A DNA stretch of 64,000 nucleotides from Bordetella parapertussis (lineage in GTDB: Bacteria > Pseudomonadota > Gammaproteobacteria > Burkholderiales > Burkholderiaceae_C). How positions within the stretch are numbered: position 1 is the first letter of the stretch; every line of letters starts with the position of its first letter. The notes under the pieces were generated by a model. That model saw nothing but the letters and a program-made list of their open reading frames with translations. It searched no databases and was not told where the DNA came from. The stretch is taken from positions 210,358-274,357 of the forward strand of contig CAMCTC010000001.1 in NCBI GenBank assembly GCA_945878355.1, read 5' to 3'. This document shows positions 18,943 through 26,117 of this stretch, in pieces. The position numbers and the translations under genes are program-made.

Positions 18943-20062
18943 CTCCTGCCTGGCTATCGGTAGACCCTGGCGATGGAGCGGCAGGGCCTCGACCCTGGGC
19001 GCCGATGTTGCCCGTGGTCGCGCGGGTGCGGGAGTGGCCCAACAGCCTGGCGGCTCGCGCCCGGGCCTCGATGTCGCCAACGGGCCGGCCCACACCGCCG
19101 CGCACCGGCGACGGCGAACCGGTCTCGGCCTCGTAGGCATCGTTGACAAATTGGTGTCGCAGTCCGTGCGCCATCACGCCCAGCAGCTTCTTGGCGATGC
19201 CGCATTTGCGAATGACGTAATAGAAGCGAGCAGAGTTCTGCGTGCTGGTGAAACCGGGTCGGCCGACGTACATGCCGGGCGCGACGGCGGCCGTCACCCT
19301 GGCGAGCAACTCGCGCTGGCCATCTGTCGTCAGCGGCACGTCACGCAGCCGCCCGCCTTTCGTGCCATGCTGGATCCGCAGGAACTCCGCGCACTCGGGG
19401 AAGGCCGCCGCATCACGCGGGTTCGCCTGCGCCCGGCCGATCACAGCGCCGTGTGGTCGCAAATGCCCCGACTCCTTCGGGCGCATGCCAAACGCCCAGC
19501 ACAGCTCCAGGCGCAAGCCCACCCAGGCGTCGATGGCAGAGATCTCGGCGATCTTCGCTTCGATGTCGATGTTCTTCGCGTCCCAGCTGGCGTCACTGGT
19601 GGCCACCTGCGTTCGGTGGGCGTGCAGCGAATCGGCGCCAACGTAGTACTCCGGCTCACGCACCATGCCCGGCTTGCCGATCCATCCGCAGTAGGTGCGC
19701 AGGAAGCTCAGGTAGTTGTGGATCGTGGCTGTGGCCAGCTTGCGATCGATTGAGCGTGCAAGCACGGCCTCGATGTGGCGGTTGGCGAGTTGCCGCGGAT
19801 CGACGTTGTGACACGGCGTGTGTCGCCGCAGTTCGCGAAAGAAGCTGGCATAGAAGCGCTGCCGGTCGAGCATTGTCTTGAACCCCACCCCCTTGTGCTT
19901 CTTGCTGTGCTTGAAGTTGTGCTTCTTCAGGATGGCGCCCAGCACGCGAATCCAATCCGACGTGCCGATGGGCAGACTTGCCAGCACGGCGTCGGGATCG
20001 CTCTCGCTGCCCAGCACCTCGCGGCTGATGTGCCGCTGCTTCTTCGGTTTCTTGGTCGACAT
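18932..20062 (-). CDS. tyrosine recombinase-like protein lacking the nucleophile
   Basis: 376 residues from ATG 20062, preceded by GGAGAT. It resembles the integrase-domain proteins found in integrative elements: core-binding part (about 35-130, LATATIHNYLSFLRTYCGW), then a catalytic part with Arg in FGMRPKESGHLRP, HGLRHQFVNDAYE (His-x-x-Arg), and LLGHSRTRATTGNIG. In active enzymes a tyrosine follows LGHSR by 6-9 residues. Here that place reads TTGNIG and no Tyr occurs to the C-terminus, which ends in a Pro/Gly-rich tail. It is probably inactive as a recombinase or an accessory DNA-binding factor. First gene of the three-gene recombination operon. Confidence 0.75.
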   Translation of the reverse strand: MSTKKPKKQRHISREVLGSESDPDAVLASLPIGTSDWIRVLGAILKKHNFKHSKKHKGVGFKTMLDRQRFYASFFRELRRHTPCHNVDPRQLANRHIEAVLARSIDRKLATATIHNYLSFLRTYCGWIGKPGMVREPEYYVGADSLHAHRTQVATSDASWDAKNIDIEAKIAEISAIDAWVGLRLELCWAFGMRPKESGHLRPHGAVIGRAQANPRDAAAFPECAEFLRIQHGTKGGRLRDVPLTTDGQRELLARVTAAVAPGMYVGRPGFTSTQNSARFYYVIRKCGIAKKLLGVMAHGLRHQFVNDAYEAETGSPSPVRGGVGRPVGDIEARARAARLLGHSRTRATTGNIGAQGRGPAAPSPGSTDSQAGDAP

Positions 20063-20109
20063 GAAAGATCTCCAGTTCAGGACCACCTGAGCCAAGGGCG
20101 GCCATTGAT

Positions 20110-20865
20110 CGGGATGGGGCGCTGTGTCGTGCAGCCATGCTTCGGCGCCCCATGCGGGCATGGCTGTTGGAGGCCAAGTGATTCATCGGGGTGGCAGGCC
20201 TCCGTGCCAGCCCGATGTGTCCAGGGTTTGCAGCCGCTTACGGCTGCTGGTGGTCGTAAAAAAGACTGCCCAGGTGGGTACTGCGCGTTTCTGCACAGCA
20301 CCTCCGTGCACTCCAAGGTGCAAGGCACCGGCGCCTCGATGGGCGTCGGTTGCCTCCCAGTTCCGACTGGGACTTCGCTGTGTGAATCGATGACCCGGTC
20401 CTTCCCGCTGGACGCCCCCCTACCACCAGGGAGCGCGGGGCCGTTTCTTGGGTCGCGTGCCGCACCTCAGAGGGGCGACAAGGCACGCGATCGCCTCAAG
20501 GGCGGTCGACAACGGCTCGGGTATGTACGTGGCGGCGCGGGGGCAGCCTCGTGTGTCGCTAGCGCGCACAAGGCGACACGGGCGACGAAGTCAGGTCCGA
20601 AGGACCGATCGATGGGGGAGGGAACTCGCCGCGTCTTGCGCGGCACGGCTCAGCGTGGAGCCGTGTGCAGGTGCGGGTCACGACCGCTAACGGCTGCTTC
20701 ATGGCGCAGAGGCCAACGGACGCAGCGTCCGGCCTGCTTGGACTTGACGGTCTTGCGGCAGGCACGCAAGGCTCGACGCAGAGTTGACATGCGAACGGGC
20801 ATGGTCGTCAAGGCCCGGAAACACCTGTCGCAGGAGCCTTGGGCCGGAATCGGCGGCCCTGAACG
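20110..20865. ncRNA. candidate large structured RNA (inverted-repeat-dense tract)
   Basis: No ORF here shows protein character, yet perfect inverted repeats follow one another along the whole stretch. Stems (left/right arm): 20132-20140/20158-20166; 20184-20190 plus 20192-20196 / 20205-20209 plus 20211-20217; 20231-20236/20241-20246; 20317-20321/20325-20329; 20355-20361/20366-20372; 20418-20421/20428-20431; 20451-20461/20482-20492 (one G-U); 20553-20559/20573-20579; 20594-20598/20602-20606; 20644-20651/20658-20665; 20717-20722/20726-20731; 20752-20757/20765-20770; 20796-20800/20813-20817; 20824-20827/20831-20834; 20841-20846/20854-20859. Most have short loops. Strand is undecided: no clear promoter or terminator. 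It abuts the recombinase start on the left. A DNA-level role (folded single-stranded recombination or replication site) is an alternative. Confidence 0.5.
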
Positions 20866-21374
20866 GGTGTAGGGTTTGACAGGCGTCCAAGAAACGCGGT
20901 TAGCGGCAATTAGCCGTTGAAAATTGATCGGCTCCAGGAACGACGCGGGGTTGACAACGAATTTTCCGGCCTCCAGTTCGGATGCACCCGACTTGGCGAT
21001 CGTGGAGTGGGTTGAGCTCGGACGGTGCCGCCGTCCAGGCAGTGCCCCTCACGAGCCCCGCGATGGATGCGAGGCATCGGCCGGCGTCGACCTTTTGGGG
21101 CCCGACGGAGGCCCTTCAGGGGCCGGCCAATGCAAGGCAAGGTCGCCTTGCCCGATCAAAGCCCCACTCCGCGCGATGCTAGAGTGACCGTTACACAGGG
21201 ACGTGCAGATGGTGACTCCATGACCGCTGGGTCGATTCGGTTCCACGAACAACCTCGGCGTCATCGCCGCTCTGCGAGTCTGGCGCCGATGGCCGGCTCA
21301 CGCATGGTCTGCCGTCAAGGCGCTGCAGGCCAAGGCGCGCCCGTCCATCGAGTCCCACGGCGGGGATCACCGTC
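20866..21374. other. non-coding stretch before the HNH gene, further hairpins
   Basis: About 500 bases without a credible gene. It holds more inverted repeats: 21020-21025/21031-21036, 21110-21114/21120-21124 and 21136-21142/21146-21152 (7 bp, TCG loop). It must also contain the promoter of the HNH-MazG pair. It could be a continuation of the structured tract to its left. Confidence 0.5.
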
Positions 21375-22313
21375 ATGATGTTCTGGGTGGGCACGACAGA
21401 CACGCGCTGGTTCGAGTTCCTGGCCCCGCGTCATCTGGACGAGGTGAACTTCTGGCAGCCATCGGTGCGTCCCGCCTTTGAGAATGCGCCCAGCAGCATG
21501 CAGTTCGTTTTCAAGGTGAAGCGTCCCCACAACCACATTGCGGGTGCCGGCTACTTCATCACACGCAGCGTGCTGCCGCTCGACCTGGCCTGGGAGATCT
21601 TCGGACAGAAGAACGGCGCGGCTTCACTAGCAGAACTGCGCGAGCTTCTGGGGCCGCTGGCCGGCCGCGGCACGCCGCTCACCCAGATCACGTGCCAGGT
21701 CATCGCCAACCCCGTCTTCTTCGAACCGCGAGACTGGCTGCCCGATCCGCCGGGCTGGTCGTCCAACATCGTGCGCGGCAAGATGTACCGGACCGAGGAG
21801 GCCGACGGCGCCACGATCTGGGCGCATGTGCTGCCGCTGCTCGCCCGTGGTCTCGAAGCCCAGGCCGAGGCTTCGGATAGCGGCGCCCTGGTGGTGCACG
21901 AGCCGGCGGCGCGGTACGGTGAGCCCATCCTGATGTGGCCCCGGCTCGGCCAGGGCTCGTTTCGCGTGGTTGTCACCGAGGCCTACAACCGCAAGTGCGC
22001 GATCACCGGCGAAAGCACCTTGTTGGCGTTGGAGGCCGCGCACATCGTGCCCTACGCCGAGGAAGGTGCCCATGATGTGCGCAACGGCCTGCTGCTGCGG
22101 GCCGATTTCCACCGCCTGTTCGACGCCGGCCTGGTGTCGGTGACGCCCGACATGACGATCCGTGTCAGCCCGCGCATCCGCGAAGCGTGGTTCAACGGCA
22201 AGGCGTACTACCGGATGGACGGCCAACCGCTGACCGTCACGCCGACACGGCCGGAATACCGCCCCGATCCCGACCGCCTGCAATGGCACCTCAAGAACAG
22301 GTTTCAGGCATGA
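21375..22313 (+). CDS. HNH endonuclease with N-terminal PUA/EVE-like region
   Basis: 312 residues. The C-terminal HNH_2-type domain is clear: CAITGESTLLALEAAHIVPY, then NGLLLRADFHRLFDAGLV, giving the His, Asn and His of the betabetaalpha-Me nuclease. The N-terminal 110 residues (MFWVGTTDTRWFEFL ... FVFKVKRPHNHIAGAGYF) look like the small beta-barrel (EVE/PUA-like) that reads modified bases in methylation-dependent restriction enzymes; this part is inferred. Two ATGs, 21375 and 21378, are possible. The stop overlaps the MazG-like gene (ATGA). Likely an anti-phage or modification-dependent nuclease and the first gene of an intact two-gene cargo operon. Confidence 0.8.
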   Translation: MMFWVGTTDTRWFEFLAPRHLDEVNFWQPSVRPAFENAPSSMQFVFKVKRPHNHIAGAGYFITRSVLPLDLAWEIFGQKNGAASLAELRELLGPLAGRGTPLTQITCQVIANPVFFEPRDWLPDPPGWSSNIVRGKMYRTEEADGATIWAHVLPLLARGLEAQAEASDSGALVVHEPAARYGEPILMWPRLGQGSFRVVVTEAYNRKCAITGESTLLALEAAHIVPYAEEGAHDVRNGLLLRADFHRLFDAGLVSVTPDMTIRVSPRIREAWFNGKAYYRMDGQPLTVTPTRPEYRPDPDRLQWHLKNRFQA

Positions 22314-22660
22314 CGCACTTCCCCGAAGAACTCACCCAGCGCCTGCTGGCCTTCCGTGCCGAGCGAGACTGGGAGCAGTTCCACAACGCTCGAAGCCTTG
22401 CCACCGCCCTGTCCGTGGAGGCGTCCGAGCTGCTGGAGCACTTCATCTGGGCCAAGGACGCCGACGTGGCCGAGATCGTCGACAAGCGCCGCAATGAAAT
22501 CGAAGCCGAGCTTGCCGACGTCGGGATGCTGCTGGCCTACCTGTGCCATGACCTGGGCGTCGACCTGGCAGCCGCGGTGTCGCGGAAGATGAAGGCCAAT
22601 GCGATCAAGTACCCGGTCGAGAAGTCGCGCGGGCGATCGGAGAAGTACACGCGGCTGTGA
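22310..22660 (+). CDS. MazG-like nucleotide pyrophosphohydrolase
   Basis: 116 residues, the usual size of single-domain MazG-like/dCTPase (RS21-C6-like) enzymes. It hydrolyses NTPs or dNTPs to the monophosphate and pyrophosphate. The metal-binding helices carry EASELLEHF (ExxE) and EIEAELADVGMLLAY (ExxxD), and the substrate-side helix FRAERDWEQFHNARSLA is typical. ATG overlaps the HNH gene stop by 4 bases, so the two are translationally coupled. It could be a housekeeping-type cleaner of odd dNTPs or a nucleotide-pool effector in defence. Confidence 0.88.
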   Translation: MTHFPEELTQRLLAFRAERDWEQFHNARSLATALSVEASELLEHFIWAKDADVAEIVDKRRNEIEAELADVGMLLAYLCHDLGVDLAAAVSRKMKANAIKYPVEKSRGRSEKYTRL

Positions 22661-22983
22661 GGGCGGATGCAGCGGCGCACAGACAAAGAAGCTGGAACGA
22701 GACCCAAGCCAACGTGGCCACCCATGTCGCGCATGTAGCCGGCAGAGGTCGAATTGAAGAAGTCCGCGTCCTCAAGGCTTCGAGACCGGTACGGTCGGCG
22801 GTGGCAGCCATGGATATCGCCCCGGAGTGAACCCTGCAACTGGACAAGCCTGTGTCGTGCTCACCAACAGTGAAACGGGCGACCCCATGGTCTGGCTGTG
22901 CGGCGACAGCCGCGCCATCGACCCACGCTGACTACCTCCTGCCTTAGACGGGGTGGCCCGCGCTCTCGGGTGACGTAGACTGC
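22661..22983. other. intergenic region with a possible short gene remnant
   Basis: No recognisable gene. A 34-codon frame at 22827-22931 (starting GTG; contains CVVLTNSETGDPMVWLCGDS) has protein-like composition but is too short to identify; it may be the tail of a lost gene. The rest shows nothing. Confidence 0.4.
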
Positions 22984-22995
22984 ACAGAATTCTGT
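22984..22995. promoter_or_regulatory. palindromic operator candidate before the toxin-antitoxin operon
   Basis: Perfect 12-base palindrome ACAGAATTCTGT, 13 bases before the AAGGAG ribosome-binding site of the Phd-type antitoxin. Phd/YefM antitoxins repress their own operon by binding short palindromes near the promoter, so this is the likely operator. Confidence 0.5.
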
Positions 22996-23019
22996 CATCT
23001 ACCCCTCAAGGAGCCGGCC

Positions 23020-23367
23020 ATGGGCTTTTCAGCCAGCGATGTGGTGCCCTTCACTCAGGCGAGAGCGAACCTCTCCGAGCTGGCCGACCAGGCCAAGGCC
23101 GGCGCCGAGAAGATCATCACCAAGAACGGTGAGAGCTACGTCGCCCTGATCGACGCCGACCGGCTGGACTACTACCACCGGCTGGAGCGCGAGCGCATCC
23201 ACCTGCTGCTGATCGACGACGCCAAGCGAGGCCTGGCAGACATCGCTGCCGGCCGCACCTTTGAGGCGGACGGGGCCATCGGCCAGCTTCAGCAGCGCCG
23301 CACGGCTGCCGCTAAGGCATCCAGCCCGGCGAACCCTGGCAAGCTCGCGACCAAGAAGCGTGGCTGA
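23020..23367 (+). CDS. Phd/YefM-family antitoxin
   Basis: 115 residues. The N-terminal Phd fold is clear: VVPFTQARANLSELADQA followed by KIITKNGESYVALIDADRLDYY. The C-terminal half is helical and basic and would wrap the toxin. The ribosome-binding site AAGGAG is 6 bases from the ATG. The toxin GTG start lies inside its last codons (8-base overlap), so toxin translation depends on antitoxin translation. A stabiliser module of the island. Confidence 0.9.
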   Translation: MGFSASDVVPFTQARANLSELADQAKAGAEKIITKNGESYVALIDADRLDYYHRLERERIHLLLIDDAKRGLADIAAGRTFEADGAIGQLQQRRTAAAKASSPANPGKLATKKRG

Positions 23368-23761
23368 CACGCTGTACCGGGTCGAGCTGACCGCGAGTTT
23401 CCTGGAGCGCCTGGACGCCATTGAAGCGTTCTTGGTGGCGGCGGACGCCGGCTTTGCCTTTGATGACCTGCTGGCCGAGTTGCGCGCCACCGTCATTCCC
23501 AACCTGCGCCGCTTCCCGCGTATAGGCCGGCGCTACTTGGCCAATCCGCCCCAGTCGGCTGAGGCCCTGGCGCAGTTGGCTGCGCTGCCAGCCGGCGCAC
23601 CAGACGCGCTGCGCGAATACCTGCACGGCGACTACCTGATGCTCTACACGGTAGTGGATGCCTCCCCACAAGCCAACGCCTGCGTGTACCTGCTGTCCAT
23701 TCGGCATCACCGCCAGCTATCGTTTGACTTCGCCAAGCTATGGCCAAATGGTGGCGAATAA
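23360..23761 (+). CDS. RelE/ParE-family toxin
   Basis: 133 residues from a GTG at 23360, giving MADTLYRVELTASFLERLDAIEAF. The ParE/RelE beta-sheet pattern appears in RRFPRIGRRYL, DYLMLYTVVD and VYLLSIRHHRQLSFDF. It is longer than typical ParE (about 95-110), with extra sequence after residue 60. Whether it acts on mRNA (RelE-like) or gyrase (ParE-like) cannot be told from sequence. Coupled to the upstream Phd-type antitoxin. Confidence 0.85.
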   Translation: MADTLYRVELTASFLERLDAIEAFLVAADAGFAFDDLLAELRATVIPNLRRFPRIGRRYLANPPQSAEALAQLAALPAGAPDALREYLHGDYLMLYTVVDASPQANACVYLLSIRHHRQLSFDFAKLWPNGGE

Positions 23762-23777
23762 GAAGAGGAAATCAGTG

Positions 23778-24472
23778 ATGACCAGGGAGCCGGTCCATAA
23801 CAGCGCAATGACGGAGGCAGACACCTGCCGCGATTTCGTCACACCAAAGATCGTCCAGGCTGGGTGGTCAGATGCCCCATTCGCCATCGGTGAGCAACGC
23901 AGCTTCACCAACGGCCGCATCTTCGTCGCTGGCGGCAAAGTTCGACGCGGCAAGCAGCGCCGTGCCGACTACATCCTTTTCTATCGCCGTGACTTTCCCC
24001 TGGCCGTCGTCGAGGCCAAAGAAGCCGGTCTGCCGGCTGAGAACGGCGTTCAGCAGGCGCGCGAGTACGCCGAGGCCCTGGGGCTGAAATTTGCGTATGC
24101 CACGAATGGGCATCGCATCATCGAGATCGACTATCTGGCGGGTACCGAGCGCGAGGTCGAACGCTATGCCAGCCCGGAAGAACTCTTCGCCCGGCTGACA
24201 GCAGGCGTCCACCTTCCCCCGGCCGCCGCACCGCATCTGCTGGAGCCCTTCAACCTGGCTTCCGGCAAGGTGCCACGCTATTACCAGCAGATCCGATCCA
24301 CCGCGTGGTCGAAGCTGTTCTGCTCGGCCAGAAGCGCATCCTGGCCACCCTGGCCACCGGCACCGGCAAGACCTTCGTGGCCTTTCAGATTTGCTGGACG
24401 CTCTGGAGCAGTCGCTGGAACCGCACAGGCGAGTACCGGCGCCCGAAGATTCTTTTCCTGGCCGACTGTTAG
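23778..24472 (+). pseudogene. hsdR: type I restriction HsdR (EcoEI type), 5' fragment, frameshifted
   Basis: The first 170 or so codons match the N-terminal nuclease domain of EcoEI-like HsdR: MTEADTCRDFVTPKIVQAGW, then the D...ExK core RADYILFYRRDFPLAVVEAK, and KVPRYYQQI before the helicase. About position 24290 one base is missing; the helicase start then continues in the -1 frame (RVVEAVLLGQKRILATLATGTGKT, Walker A) and ends at a TAG (24470-24472) after LFLADC. The remaining 500 or so residues are absent. Not functional. Confidence 0.8.
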
Positions 24473-24503
24473 CGACGGTGCAAATCCGCTTCTAAACGCT
24501 GGC

Positions 24504-24606
24504 GAGGGAGCGGTGGGCATCAAGGCCAACTTCCCGCCCAACATGCAGACGGCCGAAACGGCGCTGCTTTTCCTGCAATACATCATGCGCAAACTGCGCG
24601 TGGCGG
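24504..24606 (+). pseudogene. hsdM: scrap of type I HsdM methylase
   Basis: About 34 codons resembling the stretch of HsdM that follows the NPPF catalytic motif: GIKANFPPNMQTAETALLFL and then QYIMRKLR. Nothing before or after belongs to HsdM, so it is a short relic between two recombination junctions. Recognition rests on resemblance to the family pattern GNFP...QTAETALLFLQ. Confidence 0.55.
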
Positions 24607-24615
24607 GCGCTCCCG

Positions 24616-25737
24616 GTGGAGGCCAAGGGCGAGGATGAGCAGGAACTGCTGGGCTTGGCCGCCAATGTGCCCTGGGATGACCGGCTGGCGCAGCAGGCAC
24701 GCGTGGAGGACTTGTCGCGTGCGTTGATGCTGGACTACCTGCGCGAAGTGGGCAGCGCCTTGGCCGATGAAGTACCGGGCCTGCAACTGGAAGCGCTGGG
24801 CCGCCAGATGAACGTGGTCGGCGGGTCGAGTGAGGCGCCGTGGCCCAAGAACGTAGGGCTGCTGTTCTTCAACGAGGCGCCGGACCGCTTCTTCCTCTAC
24901 ACCCAGATCGACGTGGTGTGGTTTCCGGAAGGCGCGGGCGGTGACCGCTTCGAGGAGAAGGTGTTTAAGGGGCCGCTCGCCCGCATGACGCGCGAGGCGC
25001 TGGGCTACATCCAGCGCAACTACCTGCGTGAGACGGTGTTGAAGCACCCCGACCGTGCCGAGGCCACGCGGGTGTGGAACTTCCCGTATGCAGCTATCGA
25101 AGAGGCGCTGGTCAATGCCGTGTACCACCGCTCATACGAAGAGCGTGAACCTATCGAGGTGCGCATCGGCCGCGAAGACCTGGTCATCCTGAGCTTTCCC
25201 GGGCCCGACCGCTCCATTCGCATGGAAGACTTCGCCGCCGGGCGTGCCGTGAGCCGGCGCTACCGCAATCGTCGAATTGGTGAGTTCCTGAAGGAGCTGG
25301 ACCTGACGGAGGGGCGATCGACCGGCGTGCCCAAGATCCTGAAAGCCATGGCGGTCAATGGCTCGCCGGTACCGGTTTTCGAGACCGATGATGACCGCAC
25401 GGCGTATTTGATTCGGCTGCCGGCACATCCGTTGGCGGCGGCGCCAGATGCGGCTTCCGCGCAAGTCACCGATCAAGTCACCGACCAAGTCACCCCAGAG
25501 GTCGCGCGCCTGTTGGTGGCCGCCGCACAGGGCGCGCTAGCCCGAACCGCACTGCAAGGCCTGCTGAAATTGAAGCACACGCCGCATTTCAGGCAGGCCT
25601 ATCTTCAGCCAGCGATGGCGGCCGGCCTGCTGGAGATGAAACTGCCGGATCAGCCCAACAGTCGACTGCAGCGCTACCGTCTGACGGCCCTGGGCCAGCG
25701 CTGGCTGCGTGCCCACACCGGTGAGACCAAGCCGTGA
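24616..25737 (+). CDS. GHKL-type ATP-binding protein, AlbA_2/RecG-like family, N-terminus missing
   Basis: 373 residues starting at GTG 24616. Full-length members (often called RecG-like or AlbA_2 proteins) have about 150 more N-terminal residues with an AlbA_2/Schlafen nucleic-acid domain; that is absent here and the frame begins abruptly in the linker. Remaining features: WNFPYAAIEEALVNAVYHRSYE (GHKL N-box), FPGPDRSI and GRAVSRRYRNRRIGEFL (G-box region), a repeated QVTDQVTDQVT hinge, and a C-terminal winged helix (about 285-365). Probably a truncated relic, though the frame is intact. GTGA overlap with the next gene. Confidence 0.7.
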   Translation: MEAKGEDEQELLGLAANVPWDDRLAQQARVEDLSRALMLDYLREVGSALADEVPGLQLEALGRQMNVVGGSSEAPWPKNVGLLFFNEAPDRFFLYTQIDVVWFPEGAGGDRFEEKVFKGPLARMTREALGYIQRNYLRETVLKHPDRAEATRVWNFPYAAIEEALVNAVYHRSYEEREPIEVRIGREDLVILSFPGPDRSIRMEDFAAGRAVSRRYRNRRIGEFLKELDLTEGRSTGVPKILKAMAVNGSPVPVFETDDDRTAYLIRLPAHPLAAAPDAASAQVTDQVTDQVTPEVARLLVAAAQGALARTALQGLLKLKHTPHFRQAYLQPAMAAGLLEMKLPDQPNSRLQRYRLTALGQRWLRAHTGETKP

Positions 25738-26117
25738 GCGAGTACATCGAAGTCGAGCAACCTTTCCTGGTGCAACTGGCCGCCAAGGACTGGGCCGTCT
25801 TCGGTCAAGGCACTCAACTGCTGCAGCACGCGGTGCCCAGCTGGCGCGGCAGCTTTCGTTCGTGGTGGCTGCCCGGCGTGTTCCGCGAGGCTGTCGCTGT
25901 CGTCAGCACTGTGGCCGATGGCACCGACAAAGGCACGCGGTCGATCGCCGAGCGCCAGCTCGACGAGCTGGCGTCGCGGTTGTTCCGCCAACTACATCGA
26001 ACGCTGAAAATGGCGGGCGAGGCCGTGCGGGAGTTGCTGCTCAAGACCCAGGTCGATGTGAACGTGGCACCGAAACGGCTGAGGTCAGCCGGTAAAGAGG
26101 GGGAGCAGGGAGGATGA
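25734..26117 (+). pseudogene. hsdR: N-terminal fragment of a second, different type I HsdR
   Basis: 127 codons starting GTG (GTGA overlap with the previous gene). SEYIEVEQPFLVQLAA, WWLPGVFREAVAVV, ERQLDELASRLFRQLHRTL and VRELLLKTQVDVN track the first about 110 residues of EcoR124/HsdR-type subunits. Then the sequence departs into an unrelated tail and stops. The nuclease and motor domains are missing, so it cannot act as a restriction subunit. Confidence 0.7.

Noticed and set aside
20640-20700. Group II intron domain V-like sequence (GAGCCGTGTGC)
   Set aside because: Only the first arm resembles domain V; the pairing partner, bulge and domain VI branch are wrong, and no reverse transcriptase gene is present.
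20110-20865. Integron attC array
   Set aside because: The inverted repeats differ in sequence and lack the conserved GTTRRRY/RYYYAAC ends; no IntI-type integrase or cassettes.
19775-20872. 365-codon plus-strand frame across the structured tract
   Set aside because: Low-quality composition, antisense to the recombinase in its first third, and interrupted by dense palindromes; no resemblance to known proteins.
20110-21374. IscB/omega-RNA locus (structured RNA near an HNH gene)
   Set aside because: The downstream HNH protein is a 312-residue HNH_2 enzyme without RuvC parts or a bridge helix, and lies 500 bases from the tract.
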